DNA of 64,000 nt from an uncultured Gilliamella sp. (GCA_946481345.1 CAMLMY010000009.1:1-64000); one strand, 5' to 3'; positions 49,913 to 61,724 are shown, counted from the first letter of the stretch. Notes: a model not told the origin generated them from the sequence alone. Translations and numbers: made by a program.

Positions 49913-50413
49913 ATGATTTTAAGTGTTATTGTTGCTATGGCACATAATCGTGTTATTGGCCTAAATAATCAAATGCCTTGGCATTTACCTGCTGATTTGG
50001 CATGGTTTAAAAAAAACACGCTCAATAAGCCTGTTATTATGGGGCGAAAAACGTTTGAATCAATTGGTAGACCACTTCCTAATCGTCACAACATTGTTAT
50101 TTCAAGACAAATAGAGCCAAGTGATAATAAAATTTCTAATGTAAGCAGGGTAAAATCGATTGATGAGGCAATATCCCTTGCCCAAGCGCAACAACCTGAT
50201 GAAGTTTTTATTATTGGCGGAGGTAATATTTATCAGCAAGTCTTGCCATTAATTGATCGGCTCTATTTAACGCATATTGATGCTGAATTGCAAGGGGATA
50301 CCTATTTCCCCGATTATTTACCCGAGCAATGGCAGGTAATTTATCAAGAAGATCACCAAGCCGATGAAAAAAATAGTTATCCATATCAATTTAAAATTTT
50401 ACAACGAAAATAA
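49913..50413 (+). CDS. folA: Dihydrofolate reductase
   Basis: 166 aa; [45 protein letters not shown]. Confidence 0.97.
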   Translation: MILSVIVAMAHNRVIGLNNQMPWHLPADLAWFKKNTLNKPVIMGRKTFESIGRPLPNRHNIVISRQIEPSDNKISNVSRVKSIDEAISLAQAQQPDEVFIIGGGNIYQQVLPLIDRLYLTHIDAELQGDTYFPDYLPEQWQVIYQEDHQADEKNSYPYQFKILQRK

Positions 50414-50426
50414 CGTGTAATGCATT

Positions 50427-50448
50427 ATCGCCACTTAAGCGTGGCGAT
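50427..50448. terminator. Bidirectional hairpin between convergent folA and relA
   Basis: ATCGCCAC ttaagc GTGGCGAT, 8-bp perfect stem. Confidence 0.6.
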
Positions 50449-50458
50449 TGATTAGTTG

Positions 50459-52717
50459 TTAGCTTTGAAAACGTTTGGCTTCAATAACATCGGGTAGTTG
50501 CTTAATTTTATTGAGTATACGATTTAAAGAATCCTGGTCAAAGATTTCCATATCTACTTCAATGGTCGCTAATTGTTGCTTCATATCAGAACGGCTTATT
50601 AGGCCAAGCACATTAACTTTTTCGTTAGCTAATATGGTGGTGATGTCTCTTAATAAACCGCTACGATCATTGGCAACGATTTGGGTAACCATGGTATAAC
50701 TTGAGTGAGTATTATCATTCCAAACGGCGTTAGTGATGCGTTCAGGAGCATGATTTTTTAATTCTTGTAACTGTTCGCAATCTGCTCGATGAATTGAAAT
50801 ACCGCGTCCTTGCGTTACAAAACCCGCAATAGGATCACCAGGGATAGGGCGACAGCAATTAGCAATGGTGTACATTAAGTTGCCGACACCTTCAATAATG
50901 ATTTCACTGCCTTTTTTATTACCCGCTTTGTTGCTATTCTTAGCTTGTGTAGTTGATTTTTGGGCAATTTGTTTTAAGACAGCCTCATCTTCTTGTTCCG
51001 CCGTCGGTTTATTAAATTGAGCATTAATAAAATTAACTAACTGGTTAATTCTAATATCACCACTGCCAATACCTGCAAGTACTTCGTCAAATGAGTGGGC
51101 ATTGTATTTATTGATGAGTATTTTTTCGACACTTTTTAAAGTAATATTTAACGGCTCAAGTTCACTTTGTAAAATTTGCTCGCCGGTGGCGATATTTTTA
51201 TCGCGATCTTGTTTTTTAAACCATGCCTGAATTTTAGCTCTGGCACGACTGCTGTTAACAAATCCTGTATTTGGATTCAGCCAATCGCGACTTGGATTAG
51301 GTTGCTTTTGGGTAATAACTTCAACTTGGTCGCCCATTTTTAAATTGTAGGTAAAAGGTACAATGCGACCACCTACTTTTGCACCAATACAACGGTGCCC
51401 GACATCACTGTGGATATGATAAGCAAAATCAAGCGGAGTTGAACCAGCGGGTAAATCCACGACATCGCCTTTCGGTGTAAAAACATAGACTCGATCATCA
51501 AAAATTTGGCTGCGTACGGCTTCTTGAATTTCACCACTTTCCGACATCTCTTGTTGCCAAGTTAGAAGTTTACGTAACCAAGAAATCCGCTGATCATAAG
51601 CAGTCATTTTATCGGTACTGCCTTCTTTATATTTCCAATGCGCAGCAACACCTAGCTCTGCGTCATTGTGCATTTGTTCTGTTCGGATTTGAATTTCAAT
51701 CGTTTTATGTTGTGGTCCATAAACAACCGTATGAATGGATTGATAACCATTAGGTTTTGGATTGGCAACATAGTCGTCAAACTCTTTGGCGATATGTTTA
51801 TAATGGCTATGAACGATACCTAAAGCGTTATAACAATCTTCAATACGATCGCAAATAATCCTTACTGCGCGAATATCATAAAGATCCTCAAATTGCAGAT
51901 GCTTACGCTCCATTTTGCGCCAGATACTATAAATGTGTTTAGGGCGACCATAAACTTCTGCACGAATATGATCTTTATTCATTAAATCTTGTAGATGTTC
52001 AACAAATTGATCAATATACAGTTCACGATCTAGGCGCTTTTCATGTAGCTTTTTAGCGATAAGGCGATATTCATCAGGATATAAGTAACGGAAACAAAAA
52101 TCTTCAAGTTCCCATTTGAGTTGACCAATACCTAGACGATTTGCAAGTGGCGCATAGATATTAAAACACTCTTTAGCCGCTAAAACCTGCTCTTCTTGTG
52201 GGGCTGAGATTAAATCTCGTAAATAAGTAATGCGTTCAGCTAATTTAATGACGACACTGCGAAAATCATTGACCATAGCTAATAACATGCGACGAATACT
52301 ATCAATTTGTTCCGTTGTCGCACTGCCATTACGAATTGCTCGTAAATGGCGAATTTCTTTCATTCTTACGATGCTGGAAATAATATTTGAAATTTCGCGA
52401 TCGAAATCTTCAGGAATATCTTCTCGACGAATAATTTTGGTATCAACAAAAGGAAGTAATAACGCAGCACATAGACTATTAATATCCATATTGAGCGTTG
52501 ATAAAATTTCGACCATTTCAATCGCATTTTGGAAGCAGTGGATCTGTTCTGGTGCACCGGCACTGTTTTCAAAACAAAAATCCCAAACTTCTTTGAACTT
52601 TTTATAAGAGGTCGGATTGGTTAATAATAATTCTTGACTGGTCCATCTTTCAATATCAAATTGTGCAAGAGAATAATGCTCTTCACTGTGTTGATGGGCT
52701 CCTCTAACTGATACCAT
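50459..52717 (-). CDS. relA: (p)ppGpp synthetase RelA
   Basis: 752 aa; synthetase domain (DLYDIRAVRIICDRIEDCYNALG; NPKPNGYQSIHT), TGS and ACT domains; degenerate HD region as in RelA. Confidence 0.96.
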   Translation of the reverse strand: MVSVRGAHQHSEEHYSLAQFDIERWTSQELLLTNPTSYKKFKEVWDFCFENSAGAPEQIHCFQNAIEMVEILSTLNMDINSLCAALLLPFVDTKIIRREDIPEDFDREISNIISSIVRMKEIRHLRAIRNGSATTEQIDSIRRMLLAMVNDFRSVVIKLAERITYLRDLISAPQEEQVLAAKECFNIYAPLANRLGIGQLKWELEDFCFRYLYPDEYRLIAKKLHEKRLDRELYIDQFVEHLQDLMNKDHIRAEVYGRPKHIYSIWRKMERKHLQFEDLYDIRAVRIICDRIEDCYNALGIVHSHYKHIAKEFDDYVANPKPNGYQSIHTVVYGPQHKTIEIQIRTEQMHNDAELGVAAHWKYKEGSTDKMTAYDQRISWLRKLLTWQQEMSESGEIQEAVRSQIFDDRVYVFTPKGDVVDLPAGSTPLDFAYHIHSDVGHRCIGAKVGGRIVPFTYNLKMGDQVEVITQKQPNPSRDWLNPNTGFVNSSRARAKIQAWFKKQDRDKNIATGEQILQSELEPLNITLKSVEKILINKYNAHSFDEVLAGIGSGDIRINQLVNFINAQFNKPTAEQEDEAVLKQIAQKSTTQAKNSNKAGNKKGSEIIIEGVGNLMYTIANCCRPIPGDPIAGFVTQGRGISIHRADCEQLQELKNHAPERITNAVWNDNTHSSYTMVTQIVANDRSGLLRDITTILANEKVNVLGLISRSDMKQQLATIEVDMEIFDQDSLNRILNKIKQLPDVIEAKRFQS

Positions 52718-52727
52718 AATTACTATC

Positions 52728-54056
52728 CTACTTCGTTAGCAGCAACATTGATTCAATGTGCTTAGTTTGTGGAAACATATCCAAAATAGCAACTTGAGCA
52801 ATTTTATATCCTTTATCAATAAATTGCTTACAGTCTCTTGCTAGAGTAGCAGGGTTGCACGAGATGTAAACAATCTTTTCGGGTGCTATCTTCACAATTT
52901 CTTCTGCAGCATTATAAGCGCCTGCTCTTGCAGGATCTAATAATACTTTTTCAAATGTAGCATGATTCCATGTGTTAAATTGCTGTTTATCATCTAAATC
53001 ATTGATTAAAAAATGTGTTTTAGCACAAATTTCTTTGTTATTTAATTGAGCATTGAATTTGGCTTTTTCAACCAGTGCACCGATGCCTTCAATCCCAGTA
53101 ACCGATTTACTTAATGTTGCCATTGGCAATGAAAAATTACCCATTCCACAAAATAGATCTAATACATTATCTGATGGTTTTAATGTTAACCATTCCAAAG
53201 CTTGATTAACCATTTTTTGATTAATTTTGCTGTTTACTTGAATAAAATCAAGTGGACTAAAAGTTAACTTTAAATGATTGATTAAATAATAGTGTTCTTT
53301 GTTTCCAGTGATATGGACTAACTCTTCACCATAAAAGTAGAGTGAAATGTTCTGCACTTGGGCAAACTGTTTCAATAACTCGGTATCTTGAGATGTCATT
53401 GGCAAGGTATGCCTTAATACAATAATCACACCACTATCAACGGCGATTAATTCAATGTGGCCGAGTGCTTTTTTTTGGGTAATTTGGCGTAAGCAATTTT
53501 GTAACGGGGCAAGTAATAAATCTAATTGTTCAACTAATATCGGACAATGCTCAATATTGATTATTTGACTTGATTCTGCTTGACGAAATCCAATAAATAA
53601 TTCACCTTTAACTAGATTGATTGCTAATCTTGCTCGCCTGCGATAATGGTAAGGTTGATCTGCAATAATTTGGGGTGAATCTTTAATAACACTAGCTAAA
53701 TTTTGTCCACTTTCTTTTTGTAATAAGTTAATAAGCGCCGAGTATTTGGCTTGCTGTTGTAAATGTGATGAGATATGTTGTAGTTCACAACCTCCACATT
53801 TTTGATAATATTCACATTGAGGTTTAACCCGTTCGTTACTTTGATTGTAATATTTTATGACGGTCGCTTTTGCGTAATTTTTTTTATCTTCGGTCAGCTT
53901 AATATCAACGGTTTCATCAGGCAAGGCTGACTTGATAAAAATTGTTTTTCCGTTATGGCTAGCAACGCCTTGCCCAAAGGCATCAAGCGAAGAAACGGTA
54001 ACGGTCAATTTTTGTGAGGTGAGCTTTTTTTTAGGTGGGGTGTAAAATTTAACCAT
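52728..54056 (-). CDS. rlmD: 23S rRNA (uracil(1939)-C(5))-methyltransferase
   Basis: 442 aa; TRAM domain, Fe-S cysteines CEYYQKCGGCELQH, DLFCGMGNFSLPMA, VYISCNPATLARD. Confidence 0.95.
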   Translation of the reverse strand: MVKFYTPPKKKLTSQKLTVTVSSLDAFGQGVASHNGKTIFIKSALPDETVDIKLTEDKKNYAKATVIKYYNQSNERVKPQCEYYQKCGGCELQHISSHLQQQAKYSALINLLQKESGQNLASVIKDSPQIIADQPYHYRRRARLAINLVKGELFIGFRQAESSQIINIEHCPILVEQLDLLLAPLQNCLRQITQKKALGHIELIAVDSGVIIVLRHTLPMTSQDTELLKQFAQVQNISLYFYGEELVHITGNKEHYYLINHLKLTFSPLDFIQVNSKINQKMVNQALEWLTLKPSDNVLDLFCGMGNFSLPMATLSKSVTGIEGIGALVEKAKFNAQLNNKEICAKTHFLINDLDDKQQFNTWNHATFEKVLLDPARAGAYNAAEEIVKIAPEKIVYISCNPATLARDCKQFIDKGYKIAQVAILDMFPQTKHIESMLLLTK

Positions 54057-54073
54057 AATCGTAAGTTTAAAAT

Positions 54074-54562
54074 CTAAGTAAGTCTTTGTAACAATTCTTT
54101 TTTAACATGAACAGGCACTAAATTGGTAATATTGCCACCATGGTAAGCCACATCTTTAACAATAGTTGATGAAATAAAGCCCATTGCAATTGATGGCATC
54201 AAAAATATAGTATCTAAATCTGGCTTTAATGCGCGATTCATTTCAGCTAATTGCCTTTCATATTCAAAATCATGCGTTGTACGCACACCACGAACAACTA
54301 CAGTCGCATTATGTGTTTGAGCAAAATTAGCCATTAAATTATCGAAACCAATCACTTCAACATTCAATAGGTGTTCAACCGCAGTCGAAGCTAAATTAAC
54401 TCGTTCTTCTAAGGTGAAAAGGGTATTTTTATTAGGATTTTCTGCAACTGCAACAATTAAACGAGGAAAAAGTAATGATGCTCGAGTAATGAGATCAATA
54501 TGCCCATTAGTAATTGGATCAAAAGTTCCAGGAAAGATAGCGGTTAAAGTTTTGCTTTTCAT
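54074..54562 (-). CDS. coaD: Phosphopantetheine adenylyltransferase
   Basis: 162 aa; AIFPGTFDPITNGHIDLITRA...VVVRGVRTTHDFEYE. Confidence 0.97.
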   Translation of the reverse strand: MKSKTLTAIFPGTFDPITNGHIDLITRASLLFPRLIVAVAENPNKNTLFTLEERVNLASTAVEHLLNVEVIGFDNLMANFAQTHNATVVVRGVRTTHDFEYERQLAEMNRALKPDLDTIFLMPSIAMGFISSTIVKDVAYHGGNITNLVPVHVKKELLQRLT

Positions 54563-54726
54563 TTATTAGTTTATCCATTAGCAAAGATATGAATATCATA
54601 CCTAATTTTAGCTTGGATTGTTAGTAAACTAGCCAAAAATCTTGTTTAAATTTAGCGGTAATCTAAAATAAAGTAATTGAATATTGTTAACTTTAGAAGT
54701 TATTGATTGAAATAAAGGATATTGAA

Positions 54727-55791
54727 GTGATTAGACTAATTAAAAGGAGTATGATAATTCTTTTGTTAATTTTACCCTATACAGGTAGTGCTAGTATGAT
54801 CGAAAAAAGAGATCATTTGATCGGTTCTTATTATTTAGATGAAAATATTTTTATCAGAGAAGTTAAGGTAAAGGATAATAAACATAAACAAGAACCATTA
54901 TTATTAGTTCATGGTGCTCGAGTTGCAGGTATTGGTTCTTTTGATTTACCTGTTCAAGGGGGATCGTTAGCAGAAGATTTAGCTCAAGCTGGGTTTGATG
55001 TCTATATTATTGATTTACGAGGATATGGTAAATCGAGTCGTCCTAAAGAGATGTCTCGACCTGCAAGTGAATCTAAACCATTAGTCCGCACGCCCGCCGC
55101 AATTGATGATTTAAAGTGCGCTGTGAATCAAATATTAAAATGGACAGATTCCAAAAAAATAAATATTTTGGGTTGGGCTACAGGTGGTCATTGGGCTGCC
55201 GCCTATGCTGAGCAACATAGTGATAGTGTTAATAAGTTAATTATTTATAATTCATTATATGGTGCTGTTGACGATCATAAATTATTAGGTAAAGGCTCAG
55301 TATTTGAAGACAAATTAAATCCAAAACAATTCAATCACAGTATTGGTGGTTATCAATTAAATACTAAAGAAAGTTTGTTTCAGGCTTGGGATTTAAGTAT
55401 CCCTTTGGTTGAAAAAGATTTATGGCGGGATCCTTTAGTTGCTAATGCTTATGCTCAAGAGGCGATGAATTCTGATCCTGAATCTTTTTCTCATACACCT
55501 CCTCAATTTCGCTCACCAACAGGGACAATGGCAGATAGTTTTGAATTAGCTATTGGCCAAAAGCAGTGGCAAGCCAAACATTTATTGATGCCGATATTAG
55601 TTATTTTCTCGCAAAATGACTTTTGGAGCCGTAAAGCGGATGCTTTAGCTATTGTTAATGAAGCTAAGCAAGCACATTTGGTAGAAATACCCGATGGCAC
55701 ACATTTTGTGCATTTAGATCGTGCTGAAAAAGGGCGAAGTTTATTTGTTTCTTCTGTAGTTGATTTTCTTAATTCAGATAAATCAATTTAA
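54727..55791 (+). CDS. Secreted alpha/beta-hydrolase-fold protein with non-canonical nucleophile elbow
   Basis: Signal-like N-terminus IRLIKRSMIILLLILPYTGSA; LLLVHGARVAG, DLRGYGKSSRP, elbow ILGWATGGHWA, FSQNDFWS and DGTHFVH. Start may instead be 54703. Confidence 0.8.
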   Translation: MIRLIKRSMIILLLILPYTGSASMIEKRDHLIGSYYLDENIFIREVKVKDNKHKQEPLLLVHGARVAGIGSFDLPVQGGSLAEDLAQAGFDVYIIDLRGYGKSSRPKEMSRPASESKPLVRTPAAIDDLKCAVNQILKWTDSKKINILGWATGGHWAAAYAEQHSDSVNKLIIYNSLYGAVDDHKLLGKGSVFEDKLNPKQFNHSIGGYQLNTKESLFQAWDLSIPLVEKDLWRDPLVANAYAQEAMNSDPESFSHTPPQFRSPTGTMADSFELAIGQKQWQAKHLLMPILVIFSQNDFWSRKADALAIVNEAKQAHLVEIPDGTHFVHLDRAEKGRSLFVSSVVDFLNSDKSI

Positions 55792-55887
55792 AGAGTTTGT
55801 TATTTTGTTTTAATTATAAAAATCCAATAACAATTCGCCCATATATATTGTTTTTAAGGCTAAAAAGCCTTTACTCTATTTTTTTAT

Positions 55888-55912
55888 GGATGAACACTAT
55901 GATCGTTCATCC
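55888..55912. other. Hairpin between the alpha/beta hydrolase gene and galM
   Basis: GGATGAAC actatgatc GTTCATCC. Confidence 0.5.
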
Positions 55913-55925
55913 GTAATTAGTTATC

Positions 55926-56930
55926 TCATAACTTATCTATCATAAACTGGTAACAAATTTGATGATGATAAGTTTGATTCGGTTCTAAAAAACAGCTAGG
56001 TTGTGGCCAATCGGGATGATTTGGACTATCTGGTAGAAACTGCGCTTCTAACGCGATACCCGCAAAATTATGATATTCACCATTATGCCTATTCGGCGTA
56101 TGTTGTAAAAAGTTACCCGTATAGATTTGTAGTGCAGGTAGGGTTGTGGCCACATTCATCTTCACTTTCTTATCGGCAGATATTAAATGAGCAGCAATAG
56201 GTTGTGATTTATCTAATAAATAAGCATGATCATAACCACTCGTGATTTGCCTTTCTGGGCTTTGAAGTAATTTATCAGAGATCAGCCTTGGTATTCGTAA
56301 ATCCATATCGTTATGGCTAACGCTAACTAAATCACTGTTTGGGATACCGTCGCGATCGACGGGTAAATAAAAGTCAGCATTCACTTGCAAGGTATGATTA
56401 AGGATATCTTTGCTAGTTTCTCCATCCAAATTAAAATAAGCATGATTGGTTAGATTGACTGGGGTTGTTTTGGTCGTGATAGCATTAAAAGAGATAATAA
56501 CTTGATTGTCATCAGTGAGTTTATAGGTTACTTCGACCTTGATCTCACCAGGGAACCCTTGATCTCCATCTGGTGAAATCAATGCAAAGGTGACCTGCTT
56601 GTCAGCTTGAGATTGGATGTGCCACAGTTGTTTATCAAACCCTAATTTGCCACCATGCAGTTGGTTTACTCCTTGATTGGCAGTCAGTGAGTAGCTTTTT
56701 TCGTTGACCTTGATGGTCGCGTTTGCAATTCGGTTAGCATATCGCCCAATGGTCGCGCCTAGATAGGCATCTTGCTGTGCATATTGTTCAAAAGTTTTAC
56801 AACCAAGTAAGACTTCTCGATTTTGTCCTGCAACGGGTAGTTCACATGAAAGCCAAGTTGCTCCCCAGTTTGAGAGTTTAATGCTCATACCCTGTTTATT
56901 TGAAAGTGTAATAATCTGTTTTATAGGCAT
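55926..56930 (-). CDS. galM: Aldose 1-epimerase
   Basis: 334 aa; [44 protein letters not shown]; overlaps galK by 10 bp. Confidence 0.95.
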   Translation of the reverse strand: MPIKQIITLSNKQGMSIKLSNWGATWLSCELPVAGQNREVLLGCKTFEQYAQQDAYLGATIGRYANRIANATIKVNEKSYSLTANQGVNQLHGGKLGFDKQLWHIQSQADKQVTFALISPDGDQGFPGEIKVEVTYKLTDDNQVIISFNAITTKTTPVNLTNHAYFNLDGETSKDILNHTLQVNADFYLPVDRDGIPNSDLVSVSHNDMDLRIPRLISDKLLQSPERQITSGYDHAYLLDKSQPIAAHLISADKKVKMNVATTLPALQIYTGNFLQHTPNRHNGEYHNFAGIALEAQFLPDSPNHPDWPQPSCFLEPNQTYHHQICYQFMIDKL

Positions 56931-58078
56931 AAAGCGTGCACTCCTTTGCTTGGTTTGCAGATATAAAAATCTTCTTTGATACCAAATTTTTTAAAATAAT
57001 TATCATTAACCACTGCTTTGATATCATCAACTTTATTTTTGGGTACGAGTGCGACAACACAACCGCCAAAACCACCACCTGTCATGCGTACGCCACCTTG
57101 ATCGCCAAGTTTATTGTGAATTATCTCAACCAGATAATCAATGGCAGGCACAGTGATTTCAAAATCATCACGCATAGAGTTATGGCTTTGCGCCATAAGA
57201 TTTGATAAAGATGTATAGTCGCTGTTTGCCAACGCTGAAGCGGCTTTTAAGGTACGTTCATTTTCAGTGATTATGTGACGAGCGCGTTTAAAAACGATAG
57301 GATCAAGCTTACTTTCAATTTGTTTCAATTCATCTAACGTTACATCGCGTAATGCTTTTACCCCAAGAGCTTTAGCTGCTGCTTCGCATTGTTGGCGACG
57401 ACTATTGTATTCGCTATCGACTAAACCACGTTTGATATTTGAGTTAATAATTACTACTGCAAACTCTTCAGGTATTGAAACAGGGAATGCTTCTAACGAT
57501 CGGCAATCAATCAATAAGGCATGTTGTGTTTGTCCAAGTGCGGAGATGAGTTGATCCATAATACCGCAATTACAACCAACAAATTGATTTTCAGCCTCTT
57601 GACCAATCAAAGCTAATTGGGTGCCATCTAATGGCAAATCATATAAAACTTGGAACATTTTAGCTACGGCAACTTCAAGGGATGCTGATGAGCTTAATCC
57701 CGCACCTTGTGGTACATCACCACTAATGGCGAGATCAACGCCATGAATATTATCAGTATGTTTTTTTAGATGTTTGACTACGCCGCGTACATAATTGGCC
57801 CATTGGTATTTTGGATGTTTTTCAATGGGAAAATCCAATGAAAATTCATCTTGCTCATTATTATAGTCAACCGCAATGACCCGAATCAGATTATCTGAAC
57901 GTTTATGGCAGCTAATTACTGTTTGATAATTAATAGCGCAAGGTAGTACAAATCCATCATTATAATCTGTATGTTCCCCGATTAAATTTACGCGGCCAGG
58001 CGCTTGTATCAACGTATCTGGTTTATAGCCAAATTTAGTTTCAAATGCTTGCGAAGTTTTATTAATTAATTCTTTCAT
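56921..58078 (-). CDS. galK: Galactokinase
   Basis: 385 aa; [42 protein letters not shown]. Confidence 0.97.
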   Translation of the reverse strand: MKELINKTSQAFETKFGYKPDTLIQAPGRVNLIGEHTDYNDGFVLPCAINYQTVISCHKRSDNLIRVIAVDYNNEQDEFSLDFPIEKHPKYQWANYVRGVVKHLKKHTDNIHGVDLAISGDVPQGAGLSSSASLEVAVAKMFQVLYDLPLDGTQLALIGQEAENQFVGCNCGIMDQLISALGQTQHALLIDCRSLEAFPVSIPEEFAVVIINSNIKRGLVDSEYNSRRQQCEAAAKALGVKALRDVTLDELKQIESKLDPIVFKRARHIITENERTLKAASALANSDYTSLSNLMAQSHNSMRDDFEITVPAIDYLVEIIHNKLGDQGGVRMTGGGFGGCVVALVPKNKVDDIKAVVNDNYFKKFGIKEDFYICKPSKGVHALCL

Positions 58079-59128
58079 CTATTTATCCTTTATATCTTTA
58101 TAATGAACATCACTTACATTACGCAGTCTTTCGGCTGCCTGTTCTGGCGTTAAATCTCGTTGTACTTCGGCTAGCATTTCGTAACCGACCATAAATTTTT
58201 TGACTGTCGCTGAACGTAACAAAGGGGGATAAAAGTGAGCATGTACTTGCCAATAGTCATTTTTATTTTCCATAAATGGTGCGCCATGCCAACCCATTGA
58301 ATAAGGAAAAGAGCAGCGAAATAAATTATCGTAACGACTGGTTAATTTTTTGAGTGCAATCGCTAAATCACTTTGTTGATCGCTTGTTAACAGGGTTAAT
58401 TGTGGAATATGTGTTTTGGGTAACAGAAGTGTTTCAAATGGCCAGATTGCCCAAAAAGGAACCACCGCCAACCAATATTGAGTTTCAACGACAATTCGCT
58501 CACGATTTATGAGTTCTTTTTCAACATAATCAATTAATAAATTACGTTGATATTTTTCATAATAATTGCGCATATTGAGATCTTCGCGCACAATTTCGTT
58601 GGGTAAAAAACTATTTGCCCAAATTTGTCCATGCGGGTGAGGGTTAGAACACCCCATTACTGAACCTTTATTTTCGAACACTTGTACCCAAGGATATTTT
58701 TTACTTAATTCCTGTTGTTGAGTGATCCATGTTTTAATCACTCTTTCAATGGCAGATAAATCCAGTTCTGGCAAAGTTTTACTGTGATCTGGTGAAAAGC
58801 AGATAACACGGCTGGTGCCTTTAGCGCTTTGCATTTGAAACAGTGGATCATCGTTAACTGGTGAATTTGGCGTATCTTCCATTAACGCAGCAAAATCATT
58901 GGTAAATACAAATGTCCCTTTATAATCGGGATTGATATCACCCGTGACTCGCTGGTTACCTGCACACAAAAAACAAGTTGGATCGTGACTTGGTTTTTGC
59001 TCCTCATTTATCTCTTCTTGTTGTCCTTGCCAAGGGCGTTTTGCTCTATGTGGTGAAACAAGTACCCATTGATTGGTCAATGGATTATAACGACGATGAG
59101 GATGATCAACTGGGTTAAAAATATCCAT
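58079..59128 (-). CDS. galT: Galactose-1-phosphate uridylyltransferase
   Basis: [41 protein letters not shown]; start set at MDIF. Confidence 0.97.
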   Translation of the reverse strand: MDIFNPVDHPHRRYNPLTNQWVLVSPHRAKRPWQGQQEEINEEQKPSHDPTCFLCAGNQRVTGDINPDYKGTFVFTNDFAALMEDTPNSPVNDDPLFQMQSAKGTSRVICFSPDHSKTLPELDLSAIERVIKTWITQQQELSKKYPWVQVFENKGSVMGCSNPHPHGQIWANSFLPNEIVREDLNMRNYYEKYQRNLLIDYVEKELINRERIVVETQYWLAVVPFWAIWPFETLLLPKTHIPQLTLLTSDQQSDLAIALKKLTSRYDNLFRCSFPYSMGWHGAPFMENKNDYWQVHAHFYPPLLRSATVKKFMVGYEMLAEVQRDLTPEQAAERLRNVSDVHYKDIKDK

Positions 59129-59178
59129 TTTTTGCCTCTTCAATTATGATTTTGCTGCTATTATTCTCAAACTATAAT

Positions 59179-60195
59179 TCAATCAGGATAACCTTGTGGA
59201 TTATTAGATTGCCAATTCCATGAATCTTTTACCATATCATCAAGCGTGAGTTTGGTTTTCCAACCTAATATTTGCTCGGCTTTGTTAGCATCGGCCCAGA
59301 AAGCGGGTAAATCACCTGCTCGGCGTGGTGCAAAATGCCAATTAAGTGGTTTACCAGAGGCTTTTTCAAAAGCTTTAATAACTTGTAAAACACTGTAGCC
59401 AACACCAGAACCTAAATTATAAATATTAATTCCAGCTTTATTTTGATCAGCTTTTAGAGCGGCAATGTGTCCGTCAGCCAAATCTACAACGTGAATAAAA
59501 TCACGTACACAAGTGCCATCTTCTGTTGGATAATCATTACCAAATACAGCGAGTGACTCTCGTTTACCCACTGCAACTTGAGTAATATAGGGCATCAGAT
59601 TATTTGGAATGCCTAAAGGATCTTCACCCATTAAACCACTAGGATGAGCACCAACAGGGTTAAAATAGCGTAGCAGTGTTAGTGACCAATCAGGTTCGGC
59701 AACGGCTAAATCCATCATACATTGTTCTACCATAAGTTTACTTTTACCATATGGACTAGTAGGTAATCCTTGCGGTAACGTTTCAACATAAGGAACAGGT
59801 GCTAATTCACCGTAGACGGTGGCTGAAGAACTGAATACCAATTGTTTCACGCCAGCATCACGCATCGCTTTCATTAAAACAATGCTGCCATACACATTAT
59901 TTTCATAATATTCAAGTGGTTTGTATACCGATTCACCAACAGCTTTTAAACCAGCAAAATGAATAACGGCTTTGATGTCATGTTCTTTAAAAATTGTGGC
60001 TAATAATTTTGCATCACATACATCTCCTTGGTAAAAGACAACAGGCTTCCCTGTGATCGTTTGTATTCTCTCTAATACTGATGCTTTACTATTGAATAAA
60101 TTGTCAATAATAATTGGTGTATAGCCTGATTGAATTAGTTGGACACAAGTATGGCTACCTATATATCCACAACCACCCGTTACTAATATTTTCAT
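59179..60195 (-). CDS. galE: UDP-glucose 4-epimerase
   Basis: 338 aa; VTGGCGYIGSHTCVQL; FSSSATVYG; SPYGKSK. Confidence 0.97.
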   Translation of the reverse strand: MKILVTGGCGYIGSHTCVQLIQSGYTPIIIDNLFNSKASVLERIQTITGKPVVFYQGDVCDAKLLATIFKEHDIKAVIHFAGLKAVGESVYKPLEYYENNVYGSIVLMKAMRDAGVKQLVFSSSATVYGELAPVPYVETLPQGLPTSPYGKSKLMVEQCMMDLAVAEPDWSLTLLRYFNPVGAHPSGLMGEDPLGIPNNLMPYITQVAVGKRESLAVFGNDYPTEDGTCVRDFIHVVDLADGHIAALKADQNKAGINIYNLGSGVGYSVLQVIKAFEKASGKPLNWHFAPRRAGDLPAFWADANKAEQILGWKTKLTLDDMVKDSWNWQSNNPQGYPD

Positions 60196-60238
60196 CTAAA
60201 TACCTTAATTTATGCTAATTATGTTTAGTGAATCTAGA

Positions 60239-61513
60239 TTAATTACTTGATTCTTGTTTTTTTGTATATTTAAAAACATCCCATGGTCCACGTCCTGATA
60301 ACGTGAAAGACGAAATCAGTGTAAAACTAAATGCGATGAAGCCAAGGACTAAATAAGCTCCTTCAAAACCAATTTTAACATACATCAAACCCGCAAACGT
60401 AGACATAAACATGATAGATAATTGTTTTGCAAAACAAAATGCAATTAAGTAAACGGTTGCTGATAAGCGGATAGGAAAGTGCTTAGTTATATATTTAAAG
60501 GCGCCAACAAGTAATAATGGTGCTTCAAACATGTGTAATGTTTTTAATATTATTACTTCAACTGCGGTGCTAGCAAACGCTGAGCCAGTTATGCGAATTG
60601 ACATGATTATACCCGCAATCAATAAGGTATTTTTACTGCCGATTTTCATTACAATTATTGGTGCAAAAAACATTACCGTAGCATTTAAAAATTCACCAAG
60701 TGTTGTGACATAACCAAATGCCTCACGACCAACTTGTTCACTAGAAAAGAACGAGGTAAAAAAGTTAGCAAACTGTTGGTCAAACACATCATAAGTACAT
60801 GCCACACCAACGATATAAAGCATAAAGAACCATGTTTTACGCATGCTGAGTAAATCTAAAGCTTGTTTTATATTAAAAGGTTCAGGTTTATTTAATCCCA
60901 TTTGCTCGACAACATCCGTTGTTGAAGTTCTTGCTGGATCAGCGATCTTGACTAAAACTAGAAGAATCAGGGCAAATCCAGAGCATAACCAATAAACAGC
61001 ATTGACGTTTTTTGATATCATAATCCCAACAAATGAAGCACAAATTGCCCATCCAAAACAACCAAACATACGACTGCGACCAAATTCAAAACCGCTACGA
61101 CGACTGATTTTTTCAACTAAAGCTTCTATAGATGGAGCCCCTCCACTAAATACCATGCCTAGATAAAATCCACCCACAATTGCGCCTAGTGTGACATTAA
61201 ATTTGAGTAGGGGGCCAAATACGAAAATGAAGAATGGTCCAAACAATACTAATAGCAGGGTAATAATCCAAAGAAGATGCTTTTTTAATCCCAATTTATC
61301 TGAAATCAAGCCAAAAATAGGTTGGAAAACTAACGCAAATAGCGAAATAAATGAAAAAACGTATCCTGTACTTGCTTGGTCTAGTCCAATCATTTTTAAC
61401 CAAACTGGAAAAAATGGGACATAGGCTCCCATAATAAAAAAGTAAAGGAAAAAGTAGAGGCTAAACACCCAATAATTCTTATTATGCAGTGATGACGTAA
61501 TGTTTTGATTCAT
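60239..61513 (-). CDS. lacY: LacY-type galactoside:H+ symporter
   Basis: 424 aa; LacY-like throughout. Counterparts of LacY E126 (LVEKISRR), R144 (RMFGC), E269 (TTLGEFLNA), R302 ([10 protein letters not shown]), K319/H322/E325 ([10 protein letters not shown]) are all present. Confidence 0.92.
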   Translation of the reverse strand: MNQNITSSLHNKNYWVFSLYFFLYFFIMGAYVPFFPVWLKMIGLDQASTGYVFSFISLFALVFQPIFGLISDKLGLKKHLLWIITLLLVLFGPFFIFVFGPLLKFNVTLGAIVGGFYLGMVFSGGAPSIEALVEKISRRSGFEFGRSRMFGCFGWAICASFVGIMISKNVNAVYWLCSGFALILLVLVKIADPARTSTTDVVEQMGLNKPEPFNIKQALDLLSMRKTWFFMLYIVGVACTYDVFDQQFANFFTSFFSSEQVGREAFGYVTTLGEFLNATVMFFAPIIVMKIGSKNTLLIAGIIMSIRITGSAFASTAVEVIILKTLHMFEAPLLLVGAFKYITKHFPIRLSATVYLIAFCFAKQLSIMFMSTFAGLMYVKIGFEGAYLVLGFIAFSFTLISSFTLSGRGPWDVFKYTKKQESSN

Positions 61514-61555
61514 GATGAACTTCCTTTGTTGAGCTTTAAATGATTTGCATCATTT

Positions 61556-61569
61556 AGAAATCGTTTACA
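61556..61569. promoter_or_regulatory. GalR/GalS-type operator 1
   Basis: Reverse strand TGTAAACGATTTCT, 1 mismatch to TGTAANCGNTTNCA. Confidence 0.65.
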
Positions 61570-61652
61570 CTTTTATTTATCTAAAAATTTATTGGTTTAA
61601 ATTAATACTATCACTTTAAATATCCCAAAAAAGTGATCTAGTTAACATTTTA

Positions 61653-61666
61653 TGAAATCGATTACA
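61653..61666. promoter_or_regulatory. GalR/GalS-type operator 2
   Basis: Reverse strand TGTAATCGATTTCA, exact match to TGTAANCGNTTNCA; 97 bp from operator 1. Confidence 0.72.
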
Positions 61667-61684
61667 TTTGATATTTTTCTATTA

Positions 61685-61724
61685 TTTGTCAAAAAGTTTC
61701 AGGTTACACTAACGTTTCAGTATA
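61685..61724 (+). repeat. Copy 3 (partial, diverged centre) of the 45-bp repeat
   Basis: TTTGTCAAAAAGTTTCAGGTtAcacTaACGTTTCAGTATA versus 34387..34426. Confidence 0.87.
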
